From: Moritella viscosa
GTDB lineage: Bacteria > Pseudomonadota > Gammaproteobacteria > Enterobacterales > Moritellaceae
Assembly (NCBI GenBank): GCA_000953735.1
Contig: LN554852.1
Coordinates: forward strand, 2,305,846 to 2,369,845
Direction: 5' to 3'
Length of the DNA stretch: 64,000 nucleotides
This document shows, piece after piece, positions 33,860 to 43,614 of this stretch. A program made the position numbers and the translations under genes. A model generated the notes under the pieces. That model was given only the letters and a program-made list of their open reading frames with translations, searched no databases and was not told the origin of the DNA. Position 1 is the stretch's first letter, and the number at the start of each line of letters is the position of its first letter.

Positions 33860-34723
33860 TTGGATACTGAACTACTTAAAACATTTTTAGAGGTTACTAA
33901 AACTCGACATTTTGGTCGTGCGGCAGATAATTTGTTTTTAACACAATCTGCAGTAAGTTTTAGGATCCGTCATTTAGAATCACAATTAGCTAATCAACTG
34001 TTTTCACGTCAGCGTGGTAATTTGCAGCTGACAAGTGCTGGAGAACGTTTACTACCTTATGCTGAATCTATTTTACAAATGTGGGGTCTGGCTAAACATG
34101 ATATCGCATTATCTGAAAATTTGGTGGTGCAAATAACCCTAGGTGCATCGGCAATATTTTGGGAGTTTGATGGTATTTCAGACTGGATTAATCGAATTTC
34201 TACAGCTGTCCCTGGTCTTGCTTTACGTTTAGAATCAGTACCGCGTCAAAATATGTCTAAGCGTCTAATTGATAAGAGTATTGATATATCAATTACCAGT
34301 GAACCGCCAATTCATGAACTTTTAAATACGACAAAAGTACGTGATTATCAGTTACAATTAGTTACTCATAAGCCGAATCGTGATATGGATAATATCAATG
34401 ATTTGCCTCTAATTTATTTGGACTGGAGCACTCGATTTTCAATCCAACACAATAAAATTGAGGCATTACAACGAACCGCAGTGATACATACCGACTCTTG
34501 TCGTCTTGCATTGGACCATATTATTGGTAATGGCGGTGTCGGGTATTTACCATCACCGGTTATTGCACAGAGTATTGATAGTGGTCTATTGTATTTAGTG
34601 AAAGGTGCGCCAGTAATGGAGCAAGCATTATATATTGTATGTCGTGCAGATCATGAAAAACAACATATTATTGATAGCTTACTTGCAGTACCTTTCAATC
34701 ACATTATTGAAGGTATTGATTAA
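33860..34723 (+). CDS. hdfR: LysR-type regulator, HdfR-like
   Basis: The 287-residue product starts at a TTG codon (33860) with GAAG upstream; MDTELLKTFLEV matches the E. coli HdfR start, which supports this unusual start. A winged helix-turn-helix covers residues 1-60 (HFGRAADNLFLTQSAVSFRIRH), followed by an effector domain. HdfR represses flhDC in E. coli. It is divergent from the ATP-grasp operon, with 161 bases between them, and could regulate it as LysR proteins often do their neighbours. Confidence 0.8.
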   Translation: MDTELLKTFLEVTKTRHFGRAADNLFLTQSAVSFRIRHLESQLANQLFSRQRGNLQLTSAGERLLPYAESILQMWGLAKHDIALSENLVVQITLGASAIFWEFDGISDWINRISTAVPGLALRLESVPRQNMSKRLIDKSIDISITSEPPIHELLNTTKVRDYQLQLVTHKPNRDMDNINDLPLIYLDWSTRFSIQHNKIEALQRTAVIHTDSCRLALDHIIGNGGVGYLPSPVIAQSIDSGLLYLVKGAPVMEQALYIVCRADHEKQHIIDSLLAVPFNHIIEGID

Positions 34724-34769
34724 CGATATGGTATTTAAATAGCCGGGTTAATGGCGTCATTACAGATAT

Positions 34770-34826
34770 AGCAAAGGCCCTATTTAAACAAACCAAGTTG
34801 GTTTTTAATAGGGCCTTTGCTATTTT
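34770..34826. terminator. Bidirectional terminator between hdfR and rhlE
   Basis: A long hairpin: outer arms AGCAAAGGCCCTATT and AATAGGGCCTTTGCT pair perfectly, and an inner AACCAA/TTGGTT continues the stem. T-runs flank it on both strands. It serves both convergent genes. Confidence 0.85.
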
Positions 34827-34848
34827 TAACGAATAGCTAAGCTAATTG

Positions 34849-36189
34849 TTATTTTTGTTTTGGCGCTGCTACATTACCTTTACGGTGTAGCTTAGCACTT
34901 GTTTTACGGTGCTTACCTTTACTTGCTTTTTTCGATGGCGCAGTTGTTTTTGGTTTATGCTCAACTTTTTCTTCACCAACCGCTTTGTTACGACGAGGCT
35001 GACGACGCTCATGCGAAGCACGACCACTAATGTCTGCAATTAGACGATCACGGTTACTTACTTCATAGCCTTTAACAACTTGGCGTTCAATCTTATACCC
35101 GATCATCGCTTCAATATCAGCCAAACCATGTTCTTCTTCACGCGATACAAATGATACAGCATTACCTGTCTCGCCTGCACGGCCTGTACGACCGATGCGG
35201 TGAACATAATCTTCAGCTAGGAATGGTAAATCAAAGTTAACTACATACTTAAGACCTTGAACATCAAGACCACGTGCAGCAACATCTGTTGCAACTAGCG
35301 CGCGGATTTTACCTTCTTTAAACTCACCTAATGCACGACGACGTGCGCCTTGGCCTTTATCACCGTGACAAACGTCAGCTTTAATACCGTCAAGTTTTAA
35401 TTCCTTAACGATGTTATTAGCCGCTTCTTTAGTGTTAACAAAAACTAATACTTGTTTCCAGTTTCTAGTACCGATTAACTCAGAAAGTAATTCTTGTTTA
35501 CGGCGCTGCTCAACAGGGTGAATAACGTGTTTAATTGTTGACGCTGTCGAGTTTTCTTTTGAAGCAGAAACAATCACTGGGCTAGACAGTAATTCATTTG
35601 CTAGGTGCTTCATTTGTTGAGATAACGTTGCAGAGAAAAGCATTGTTTGGAAATCATTCGATATCGATTCTAAGATCTTACGAATATCGGTGATAAAGCC
35701 CATATCTAGCATTCGATCGGCTTCGTCTAGTACTAAGTGTTCAACGTTAGCAAGGTTGGTATTGTTAAGCTGTAGGTGTTCTAATAAACGACCTGGCGTA
35801 GCAACTAAAACGTCAACACCTTGTTTAAGCTGTTTAGTTTGCGTCTCCATTTTAACGCCGCCGTATACACTCACTATGTTAAGCGACATGAATTGGCTGT
35901 ACGCTTGAATGTTCTCTGTTACTTGCGCTGCAAGCTCACGCGTTGGTACTAAGATTAGTGCGCGCATGCTTCCTGAGTGAATGTCTTTTGGTGTATCTGC
36001 GATTTGTTGCAAGATAGGTAAAGCAAACGCAGCTGTTTTACCAGTACCTGTTTGTGCATTTGCTAGAATATCTTTACCGCGACCAGCTGCTGGAATAGCT
36101 TGCTGTTGTACAGGCGTCATTTGGTCATAATTACAAGCATCTAGCGCGCGTAAAATTTCGGGAGTAAAACTATATGATGAAAATTTCAT
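34849..36189 (-). CDS. rhlE: DEAD-box RNA helicase RhlE
   Basis: Start at ATG 36189 with AGGA six bases upstream; an earlier ATG at 36222 lacks a site. The 446-residue helicase has the Q-motif (GYxQMTPVQQQAIP-like), AQTGTGKT, PTRELAAQ, VATPGRLL, DEAD, SAT, and HRIGRTGRAG. The last 75 residues are a basic Lys/Arg tail for RNA contact. It remodels ribosomal RNA and helps growth in the cold. Symbol chosen on size and tail; SrmB and RhlB are less likely. Confidence 0.85.
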   Translation of the reverse strand: MKFSSYSFTPEILRALDACNYDQMTPVQQQAIPAAGRGKDILANAQTGTGKTAAFALPILQQIADTPKDIHSGSMRALILVPTRELAAQVTENIQAYSQFMSLNIVSVYGGVKMETQTKQLKQGVDVLVATPGRLLEHLQLNNTNLANVEHLVLDEADRMLDMGFITDIRKILESISNDFQTMLFSATLSQQMKHLANELLSSPVIVSASKENSTASTIKHVIHPVEQRRKQELLSELIGTRNWKQVLVFVNTKEAANNIVKELKLDGIKADVCHGDKGQGARRRALGEFKEGKIRALVATDVAARGLDVQGLKYVVNFDLPFLAEDYVHRIGRTGRAGETGNAVSFVSREEEHGLADIEAMIGYKIERQVVKGYEVSNRDRLIADISGRASHERRQPRRNKAVGEEKVEHKPKTTAPSKKASKGKHRKTSAKLHRKGNVAAPKQK

Positions 36190-36397
36190 TGGATATCCTA
36201 GCAGTTCGGCAATATGCCTCATTAAGGCGGCATATTATACAGTAATAAATAACTTAGGTGAATGTATGATTTACGTTAACAGGTAAAAAAATAAGACTTA
36301 ATTTATTAAATTGCTTATATTTTAAACGCGCCTGATCTTGGATAGAGCGGTCAATATGCTATAATCGTCTGCTTTTATTAGCATCATAGGTTTCATA

Positions 36398-37036
36398 ATG
36401 AGTAATAAGCAAACGTTTAAGCTAGTCGCAATTGAAGGCAATATTGGTGTTGGTAAGTCAACATTACTGCCCTTACTCGCTGCGAAATTAACTGAACATG
36501 ATAATTCTGAGTGGCAATTAATTTTAGAAGATGTTGATTCAGATCCTGAGTTTAAACGATTGTTACAAGCGTTTACGGTAGACTCGACACGCCGTATTGA
36601 ATTCCAACGCTACATTACCAATAAAAGAGCGGATATCTGTAAAGATTTAGATCCTAAATTTAATTACATTATTGAACGCTCGTTGTTCTCTGATCTTGTT
36701 TTCTGTCAAGCCAACTTAGCTGAAGCATGCCGCCCAGATGGTAAAGATCTTGATTATTATTATGATATTCAAACTAAATTAAAAGATTACCCACGTGTAT
36801 CTGCCGTTGTTTATTTACGTTCCGATGCGGAAACGGCGTATACACGTATGCTTTCACGTGCTCGTGATGCAGAGCAAGGTACACCTCGTGATTATCTACA
36901 ATTAATATCGGACTGCCACGATACATTTTTACCGCATATTTGCCGTAAATATAACACCGTTTTATTAACTGAAGATTGGACGGACTTTGGCTGCCCAACG
37001 ACATTAGCGAAACGTATCATTAGCGAAGGTATTTAG
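36398..37036 (+). CDS. Deoxynucleoside kinase family protein
   Basis: The 212-residue protein has the P-loop GNIGVGKST (residues 14-22), the ERS motif (IIERSLFSD near 90) and a RARDAEQG LID region near 147, the set seen in deoxyguanosine/deoxyadenosine/thymidine kinase-2 proteins. It phosphorylates deoxynucleosides for salvage. These kinases are common in Firmicutes and animals and less so in gammaproteobacteria. It has its own promoter region, divergent from rhlE. Confidence 0.8.
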   Translation: MSNKQTFKLVAIEGNIGVGKSTLLPLLAAKLTEHDNSEWQLILEDVDSDPEFKRLLQAFTVDSTRRIEFQRYITNKRADICKDLDPKFNYIIERSLFSDLVFCQANLAEACRPDGKDLDYYYDIQTKLKDYPRVSAVVYLRSDAETAYTRMLSRARDAEQGTPRDYLQLISDCHDTFLPHICRKYNTVLLTEDWTDFGCPTTLAKRIISEGI

Positions 37037-37168
37037 TTGCTATTCAATGGCGTGGTAGATACTGCGTCATTGAATTTCGATTCTAATTAGACTAATCTGT
37101 TATTCATCATTTCCTTTTATGGAAAGTACGATTCTATATTTGAACTGTGCTAAGTAAGGTATCAGTTA

Positions 37169-38902
37169 GTGAAATTACCCGTTTTATTCACATTTATTCT
37201 ATTTTTATATTCTTCAATCTTCTCTCCTTCCGTGTTTGCTGTTTCAAGTATTGATTTCGAAATTAAAGGCGTCTCAGGTGATATCGAAGACAACGTCAGT
37301 GCTTATTTATCGACGATTTCTCCTCCTAAAGGTAAGAATTACAGTTATTTCGAATCCAAGGTTCGTAAAAATCTTATCGAATCAGTTCAAGTTTTTGGTT
37401 TTTATCGCCCCGAAATCACGGTTCACTTGACCGTTGATGATGATGAACTTCTCGTATTTATTGATATTAAATTAGGGGAAAGGGTAACGTTATCCGTTAT
37501 TCATGTTGAAATTAATGGTGATGCAAAAAATGATACGGATTTTATTCATTTATTGAATGAAATACCATTGCACAGAGGTGACTATTTATCACATGCGGAC
37601 TACGACAAATTTAAAGCTGATATCAGTAAACTTGCGTTAGCACGGGGTTACTTTGATGGTAAATGGCTAAAAAGTGAAGTCCGGGTTAGTGTTAAAAAAA
37701 ATAGTGCAGAAATCGATCTTATCTTTGATAGTAAACAGCGCTATGTATTTGGTGAGTCCGTTTTATCCAACCAAACTAAATCGGCATTGATAGTTTCTGA
37801 GCTAGCAACATTTGAAAAAGGGCAAGCGTATGAGTCCCACTTGGTCGCTGAATATAGTTTAGCATTATTTAATAGTAGATATTTCCTGTCTGCATCTGTT
37901 GTGCCTAATATTAATGGTAGATCCGATGGTAAAATACCGATGGTAATCACAGTTATAAATCATCCTAGCAATACGTATGAAGTCGGTGTTGGTTATCTCA
38001 GTGATGTTGGTGTTAGAGGTACATTAGGCTGGAAAAAACCTTGGATTAACAATCGTGGTGATAGTGTTTCTGCTGAGTTTGAATATTCAACAGTACAACA
38101 AGAGTTTACCTTTAACTATGACATACCGATTGAAGACCCAATTACGAATGTTGCCAAAATCCAATTTGGTTTTCAGCGTAAAGAGAATAAAGATACGAAG
38201 AGTCGGCTGTTTACTTTGCAGTTACAACGTCAGTTTGAGCTTGAATCTAAGTGGCTGCGCACTTGGTTTATTAGAGTAGAACAAGAAAATTTTGTACAGG
38301 CGAGTCAAGTCGGTAATAGTGTAATGATATTACCTGGGGTTAGTTTTGCAAAGACGAAGCAACGTGGGGGAGTTGATCCTTATTGGGGGAATCAACAGCT
38401 ATTTAGTTTTGAGGCTGCGAATCGTGATTGGGGGGCTGACATTAATATGGCTAAAATACAGAGCCGGACAAAGTATCTACGCTCTATCGATAGAACTCAT
38501 TTTTTCACAACGCGTTTTGATTTAGGCGCTATTTATGTCGATAAAATCGAGAGTGTGCCAGCATCAATGCGTTTTTTTGCTGGTGGTAGTCAAAGTATTC
38601 GTGGTTATCAATATGAAACTGTGACAGCTGTTGATGACAATAAAAAATATATAGGTGGTCGGTATTTAACGGTTGGCTCGTTTGAGTACGGTTATCAATT
38701 TGCTGAAAAATGGCGTGTTGGGCTATTTGCTGACGCGGGTACATCAACCAATGATTTTTCTGAACCTCTCAGCGTCGGTGTTGGTACTGGTATCCGTTGG
38801 ATGACACCTATTGGCCCTGTCAAGGTTGACTTTGCTGTACCTGTAAATTCAGATAGAGATACTAAGTATACTTTTCATTTGTATATTGGACCTGAATTGT
38901 AA
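37169..38902 (+). CDS. tamA: Outer-membrane translocation protein TamA
   Basis: The 577-residue Omp85 protein starts at GTG 37169 with AAGGT upstream. A signal peptide ends near VFA-V (residue 25). POTRA domains cover about 28-265, and the beta-barrel about 270-577. The barrel has the GGSQSIRGYQYE (RGY/F) motif in L6 near residue 473 and a final beta strand ending in a hydrophobic residue (L). It inserts autotransporters and other outer-membrane proteins together with TamB. Its stop overlaps the tamB start by one base. Confidence 0.92.
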   Translation: MKLPVLFTFILFLYSSIFSPSVFAVSSIDFEIKGVSGDIEDNVSAYLSTISPPKGKNYSYFESKVRKNLIESVQVFGFYRPEITVHLTVDDDELLVFIDIKLGERVTLSVIHVEINGDAKNDTDFIHLLNEIPLHRGDYLSHADYDKFKADISKLALARGYFDGKWLKSEVRVSVKKNSAEIDLIFDSKQRYVFGESVLSNQTKSALIVSELATFEKGQAYESHLVAEYSLALFNSRYFLSASVVPNINGRSDGKIPMVITVINHPSNTYEVGVGYLSDVGVRGTLGWKKPWINNRGDSVSAEFEYSTVQQEFTFNYDIPIEDPITNVAKIQFGFQRKENKDTKSRLFTLQLQRQFELESKWLRTWFIRVEQENFVQASQVGNSVMILPGVSFAKTKQRGGVDPYWGNQQLFSFEAANRDWGADINMAKIQSRTKYLRSIDRTHFFTTRFDLGAIYVDKIESVPASMRFFAGGSQSIRGYQYETVTAVDDNKKYIGGRYLTVGSFEYGYQFAEKWRVGLFADAGTSTNDFSEPLSVGVGTGIRWMTPIGPVKVDFAVPVNSDRDTKYTFHLYIGPEL

Positions 38903-41900
38903 TGCGGTTTTTTCAATGTTGTCTTATTTTGTTTATTTTTATTATTGGTGCTTTTATTGCCTTACTCGGTAGCCACGTTGGCAACCAGTACATAATTAAG
39001 AAACTAAATAATGCTGAATTACCGCTACACTTAGTGCTAGAAGAAGGTTCTTTATTTCATCAAGCGCGTTGGCAAAAAATTGACTGGCAAGGAGAGCTGT
39101 TTCAGTTTTCGATTACGGATTTAGCTTATGATATCGATCTCACTTGTTTATTGAGTGCTGAGGTTTGTGTCAATAGATTGAATGCAAGCTCTGTCAGTTA
39201 TTCTATGGCGCTGGACAATAAACCTCAAACACTGCTTGGTATCGATTTGGGTGAGGCTCTAACACGTATTGCGAAATTCGATGATAGTACTTCCAAGAAT
39301 AACGAGCAATTAGATATCCTTGGTTTAATTAGTGTTTCAAATATTGATATTAGAGATATTAATGTCGTAGTTGCTAATACGAGCGTGACTGTCGATCGTC
39401 TTGAAGGTACGGTTAATTTATCAGGGCGAGATATTACGGTTATCAAGTTAGTGACGCATAACGCTTATGTTCAAGTACTTACCGCATCATCAGGAAAACA
39501 AGTAACAAAGGGTGTTATAAACTCGCAACCAATGACCTCTGCTGAAGAAACAAATAAACAATTAGATATCGTTACTGATCTTTTAAATGAGTTCGAACTT
39601 TATCAGGTTTCAATTCCACTACGTGTAGATGTGAATGATGCAAAGCTTATTCAATCTAAACTGCACGTGAATGATTTATCTCTTGATTTTAATTCCATAG
39701 ATTTGACCGGTTTTATTGATTCTGGAGAAGTGAGGATCGATAAGCTTATCGTTGATATGCCACAAGCTGATACCAGTATTAAAGGGCAAATTGTATTACA
39801 AAAAGATTACCCCTTGTATGCGACGGTTAACACAACATTAAAACAACCAGCGTTGTTAAAGCAACTTGCTGTCGATGTCAACGCGACGGGTAGCCTTGAT
39901 AGTATGACTTTAGCTATTGATACATCAGGGCCGGTTAATACCCATGTTGATGCATTACTCGCGCCGTTACGTCCAGCCTTACCCTTTACTATCAATGCTA
40001 ATTGGCAACAATTAAGTTGGCCATTACTGACGCCGGCATATATCAATTCAGCGGATGGAAAACTGTCAATGCAAGGTAATCTTGATGATTATACTATAGC
40101 TGTTTCAGGGCTGTTAGATATTAATAATACACCGCTGTTGGATCTTGATGCAAAAGGAAAAGGGACTCTACAAGGTTTATCATTCTCTCGGATTAACGCT
40201 AAAACGCTGAGTGGACAAGTATCAGCATCTGGGCAACTAAAATGGACAGATGGTATTACGGTAAAAAGTAAAGTCGCAGCAAAAGGCATACAATTAGATA
40301 AATTTTGGCCAGACATTCAATTACAACCAAATGGAAATGCTGCGGTTGATTTTAACCTTATGCCTGAAGCAGATAATGATTGGCAACTTGCCATTTACGA
40401 TATTGACGTAGGCGCAGATTTTAAAGGTTACCCACTTACTTTACAGGGCAAGCTAACGTTAGATCAGGATCTGTATTGGAATTTAGATGGTTTTTCACTT
40501 TCTCGTGGAAACGACGCTGTCAAACTTGACGGTATTATTAACGAACAGTTTAAGATCGCGGGTGAAATTGATATTAAAGCCCTAACGCCTTATCTTGCTG
40601 AGAGTAAGGGCAGTGCATTTGGTTATTTTACTATTATAGGACAGAAAACCAAACCTTGGTTTAACTTTGATTTATTCATTGATGATGTTTTATTTAAAGG
40701 TAATAAATTGCAACGTGCAGACCTTACTGGGAAAATTAGCTTATCTGAAAGTCCAGAGGGTACTATATCGCTCACAGGTGAAGAGTTAATGATTGGTGAA
40801 CAGGTCATTAATAAGGTTGCTCTGGATTATATTGCGGGCCTAAATAGCAATAGTATTAGTGTAAGTATTGAAAATGAAAAAAATAATGCGAAATTAGAAA
40901 TAAACAGTTTTTTGCAAGACAATATTTGGCAGGGAAATGTGACTAAAGGGCGCATTAATTCTGAATATGGTAACTGGATAATTGACCCTAATGTGAATTT
41001 TACGTTCTCTAATCAAGATGATTATCTTTCTATTGCACAGCACTGCTGGAATGAAAAAGTGGCCACGCTGTGCTTAGGCTTTGAAGGTAACCTTGAGAAA
41101 ACGGACAATTTCGAATTTAAATTACAAGATTATGACATAAATAAATTAGGTCTAGAAAAGGAAAAAAACCTTGAGATTGAAGGTTTGCTTAATATTATCA
41201 GTAAAGTAACGTGGCGTAAGGGGACACCATTACAGTTAACATCGAAGGTAGAAATAACCGATGCATCATTACTTATTTATAATGAAGAAGAAAGTAGTAT
41301 TGCTAACTTTGATACGTTAACAATGGATGTAGGGTTAGATGAATCGAGATTAATAGCGGATATTAATATCAACTCTCATGAATTGGGTGGAATGACAAGT
41401 GATATTCGTGTGGATGATATTTTTGGTAAACGAGAATTAAGTGGTGATATTCACATTATTGATATTGATCTTGCGTTTATCGAACCGCTTATTTATCAGG
41501 TTGATGTACTCAACGGTGTTGTTTCCGGTGCAGGTATTGTGGATGGGACATTAGACAAGCCAGAGATCATCGGGCAGTTCAACGTAAATAATGGTTATTT
41601 AGCTGGAGATGAACTTCCTGTCACGCTAGAAAATTTTCAATTTAATATTGAATCTAGTGGCCAAAAAGCGAATATTACAGGTAGTGCTAATTCGGGGAAA
41701 GGACTCGCTAAAGTTGTCGGTAATGTTACTTGGGGTAATGAATTTTACTACGAAATGCTTTTTCACGGTGATAATTTCGAATTCGATGATAATAAGGGGG
41801 TTAAATTACATTTTAGTCCTAAAATAAAAATTAAAGGTAACAAAGTTGGCGCGAAGATTTCGGGTGATATCGTCATACCTTATGCACGAATTAAAGTCGA

Positions 41901-42699
41901 ACAATTACCACAAACTGCAATCCAAGTTTCAACAGATGTTATTATTGTTGATGCTGAGCATGTCAACGAAAAACAGAACTACCCACTCGATGTCGAAGTG
42001 AATATAAAACTATTAGATGATGTTAAAATTGACTCCTTTGGTCTTGAATCGAATATTATAGGTGATGTAAATCTAATTCTTGATGAAGATGGCAATTTAT
42101 TTTCTGATGGTATGCTGCAATTTAAAGAGGGCCGTTATCGTTCGTTTGGCCAAGATCTCTATATCCGAAAAGGACAGATTATATTTTCTGGTTCAATCGA
42201 TAACCCTTACATAAATGTAGAAGCAATCCGTAATACTGAGCTAACCGAAGATAATGTTATTGTCGGCGTTCGTTTAATTGGCCCAGTTAAAAAACCACTA
42301 TTTACGATATTTTCAGAGCCTGAAATGCCGCAAACTCGTATGATCTCCTATTTATTACGTGGGCGAGATATAAATTCGGAAGATGAAACAAGTCAAGACG
42401 TTGTGATAACAACAATGCTTGTTGGTTCTAGTCTTGGTCAAGGTAAAGATGTCATTAGTTTCTTAGGTGATACACTCGGAGTTAAAGATTTTGCCATCGA
42501 TACGAGAGGACAGGGAAATGATACTCGAGTTGAAGTGAGTGGCTATGTATTACCAGGTGTTCAAATCCGTTATGGTATTGGTTTATTCTCGGCTTTGAGT
42601 GAGGTTGTGGTGCGATATGAAATTATTCCGAAACTCTATATAGAATTAGCAACTGGTGTTGATAGTGCAGTCGATTTATATTATAAATTTAGTCGTTAA
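38902..42699 (+). CDS. tamB: Translocation and assembly module subunit TamB
   Basis: The 1265-residue protein has an N-terminal inner-membrane anchor (residues 6-25) and a long repetitive beta-rich body, the AsmA/TamB-type bridge. The C-terminal 350 residues form the DUF490 domain, ending with a beta-signal-like SAVDLYYKFSR. It spans the periplasm to TamA and is also linked to phospholipid transport. It is complete and follows tamA directly. Confidence 0.92.
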   Translation: MRFFQCCLILFIFIIGAFIALLGSHVGNQYIIKKLNNAELPLHLVLEEGSLFHQARWQKIDWQGELFQFSITDLAYDIDLTCLLSAEVCVNRLNASSVSYSMALDNKPQTLLGIDLGEALTRIAKFDDSTSKNNEQLDILGLISVSNIDIRDINVVVANTSVTVDRLEGTVNLSGRDITVIKLVTHNAYVQVLTASSGKQVTKGVINSQPMTSAEETNKQLDIVTDLLNEFELYQVSIPLRVDVNDAKLIQSKLHVNDLSLDFNSIDLTGFIDSGEVRIDKLIVDMPQADTSIKGQIVLQKDYPLYATVNTTLKQPALLKQLAVDVNATGSLDSMTLAIDTSGPVNTHVDALLAPLRPALPFTINANWQQLSWPLLTPAYINSADGKLSMQGNLDDYTIAVSGLLDINNTPLLDLDAKGKGTLQGLSFSRINAKTLSGQVSASGQLKWTDGITVKSKVAAKGIQLDKFWPDIQLQPNGNAAVDFNLMPEADNDWQLAIYDIDVGADFKGYPLTLQGKLTLDQDLYWNLDGFSLSRGNDAVKLDGIINEQFKIAGEIDIKALTPYLAESKGSAFGYFTIIGQKTKPWFNFDLFIDDVLFKGNKLQRADLTGKISLSESPEGTISLTGEELMIGEQVINKVALDYIAGLNSNSISVSIENEKNNAKLEINSFLQDNIWQGNVTKGRINSEYGNWIIDPNVNFTFSNQDDYLSIAQHCWNEKVATLCLGFEGNLEKTDNFEFKLQDYDINKLGLEKEKNLEIEGLLNIISKVTWRKGTPLQLTSKVEITDASLLIYNEEESSIANFDTLTMDVGLDESRLIADININSHELGGMTSDIRVDDIFGKRELSGDIHIIDIDLAFIEPLIYQVDVLNGVVSGAGIVDGTLDKPEIIGQFNVNNGYLAGDELPVTLENFQFNIESSGQKANITGSANSGKGLAKVVGNVTWGNEFYYEMLFHGDNFEFDDNKGVKLHFSPKIKIKGNKVGAKISGDIVIPYARIKVEQLPQTAIQVSTDVIIVDAEHVNEKQNYPLDVEVNIKLLDDVKIDSFGLESNIIGDVNLILDEDGNLFSDGMLQFKEGRYRSFGQDLYIRKGQIIFSGSIDNPYINVEAIRNTELTEDNVIVGVRLIGPVKKPLFTIFSEPEMPQTRMISYLLRGRDINSEDETSQDVVITTMLVGSSLGQGKDVISFLGDTLGVKDFAIDTRGQGNDTRVEVSGYVLPGVQIRYGIGLFSALSEVVVRYEIIPKLYIELATGVDSAVDLYYKFSR

Positions 42700-42725
42700 G
42701 ATCTTTAATTAATCGCCATAAAAAT

Positions 42726-42750
42726 AAAAGCAGCTAAGCTGCTTTTTATC
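42726..42750. terminator. Bidirectional terminator between tamB and cspD
   Basis: AAAAGCAGCT and AGCTGCTTTT pair around a very short loop, with T-runs on both strands. It serves both convergent genes. Confidence 0.8.
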
Positions 42751-42766
42751 AAAATAGGCTGACAAG

Positions 42767-42988
42767 CTATTTTATTTCGCTTGTTTCATGAGCTGAAATA
42801 GAAACAGCATGGGAGCCTTTTGGGCCCTCGTCTATTTCATAGTCAACGACTTGTCCTGCTTTTAATGTACGATATCCATCCATTTGTATAATTGAAAAAT
42901 GAGCGAACACATCATCACCACCAGATTCAGGGCAAATGAAGCCGAATCCTTTCGCGTTATTGAACCACTTAACCGTACCGGTTGCCAT
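42767..42988 (-). CDS. cspD: Cold-shock-domain protein, CspD-like
   Basis: A 73-residue cold-shock domain starting MATGTVKWFNNAKGFGFI, with RNP1 (KGFGFI) and RNP2 (VFAHFS) motifs intact. I use ATG 42988 and not the longer frame. Position beside and divergent from clpSA is the conserved place of cspD, an inhibitor of DNA replication in stationary cells. The shared 263-base region holds both promoters. Confidence 0.9.
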   Translation of the reverse strand: MATGTVKWFNNAKGFGFICPESGGDDVFAHFSIIQMDGYRTLKAGQVVDYEIDEGPKGSHAVSISAHETSEIK

Positions 42989-43251
42989 ACCTCTGCATCC
43001 TTTCTGTAATTGCAAATTGTTTGATTACTGAACTTACATTACCCATTTAACTCATGGGTTATAAGATGGTTAGAATAATACATACCAAGGTAACTGAAAT
43101 ATTAATCATTTCAACGCATCTTGTTAATAAATTTAGTTTATTCGCTACTATAGTCAAGTTAATATTCCTAAAAATGATTAAAATGAGGTAAACTTAGACG
43201 AAAGGTTGAAAGTTATTAGCCCAAATCTGTGATAGGTACTAAGATAGAATT

Positions 43252-43566
43252 ATGAGTAAGTTAGATGAACTGATTGATTTCAAAACAAGTATAGAAAGTG
43301 AGCAAGAACTTAAACCGCCTTCGTTTTACAAAGTGTTTTTGAATAATGATGACTATACTCCAATGGATTTCGTTGTAGATGTATTACAAAAGTTTTTTTC
43401 TATGGATATAGATAAGGCTAACCAAATCATGCTAACTGTTCATTATCGGGGCAGAGGTGTTTGTGGCGTATTTACGGCTGATATAGCCGAGACAAAAGTA
43501 TCACAGGTAATGCAATATGCAAAAGACAACGAACAGTCCTTATTATGTACCATGGAACAAGCATAA
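43252..43566 (+). CDS. clpS: ATP-dependent Clp protease adapter ClpS
   Basis: The 104-residue adapter has the N-degron pocket motif region [13 protein letters not shown] (residues 30-42) and the [13 protein letters not shown] segment. It brings proteins with N-terminal Leu, Phe, Tyr or Trp to ClpAP. It lies 48 bases before clpA. Confidence 0.95.
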   Translation: MSKLDELIDFKTSIESEQELKPPSFYKVFLNNDDYTPMDFVVDVLQKFFSMDIDKANQIMLTVHYRGRGVCGVFTADIAETKVSQVMQYAKDNEQSLLCTMEQA

Positions 43567-43614
43567 ACGTAATGCTGACAATATTACGCAACACGTAGTT
43601 ATAGGGAGATGCCT

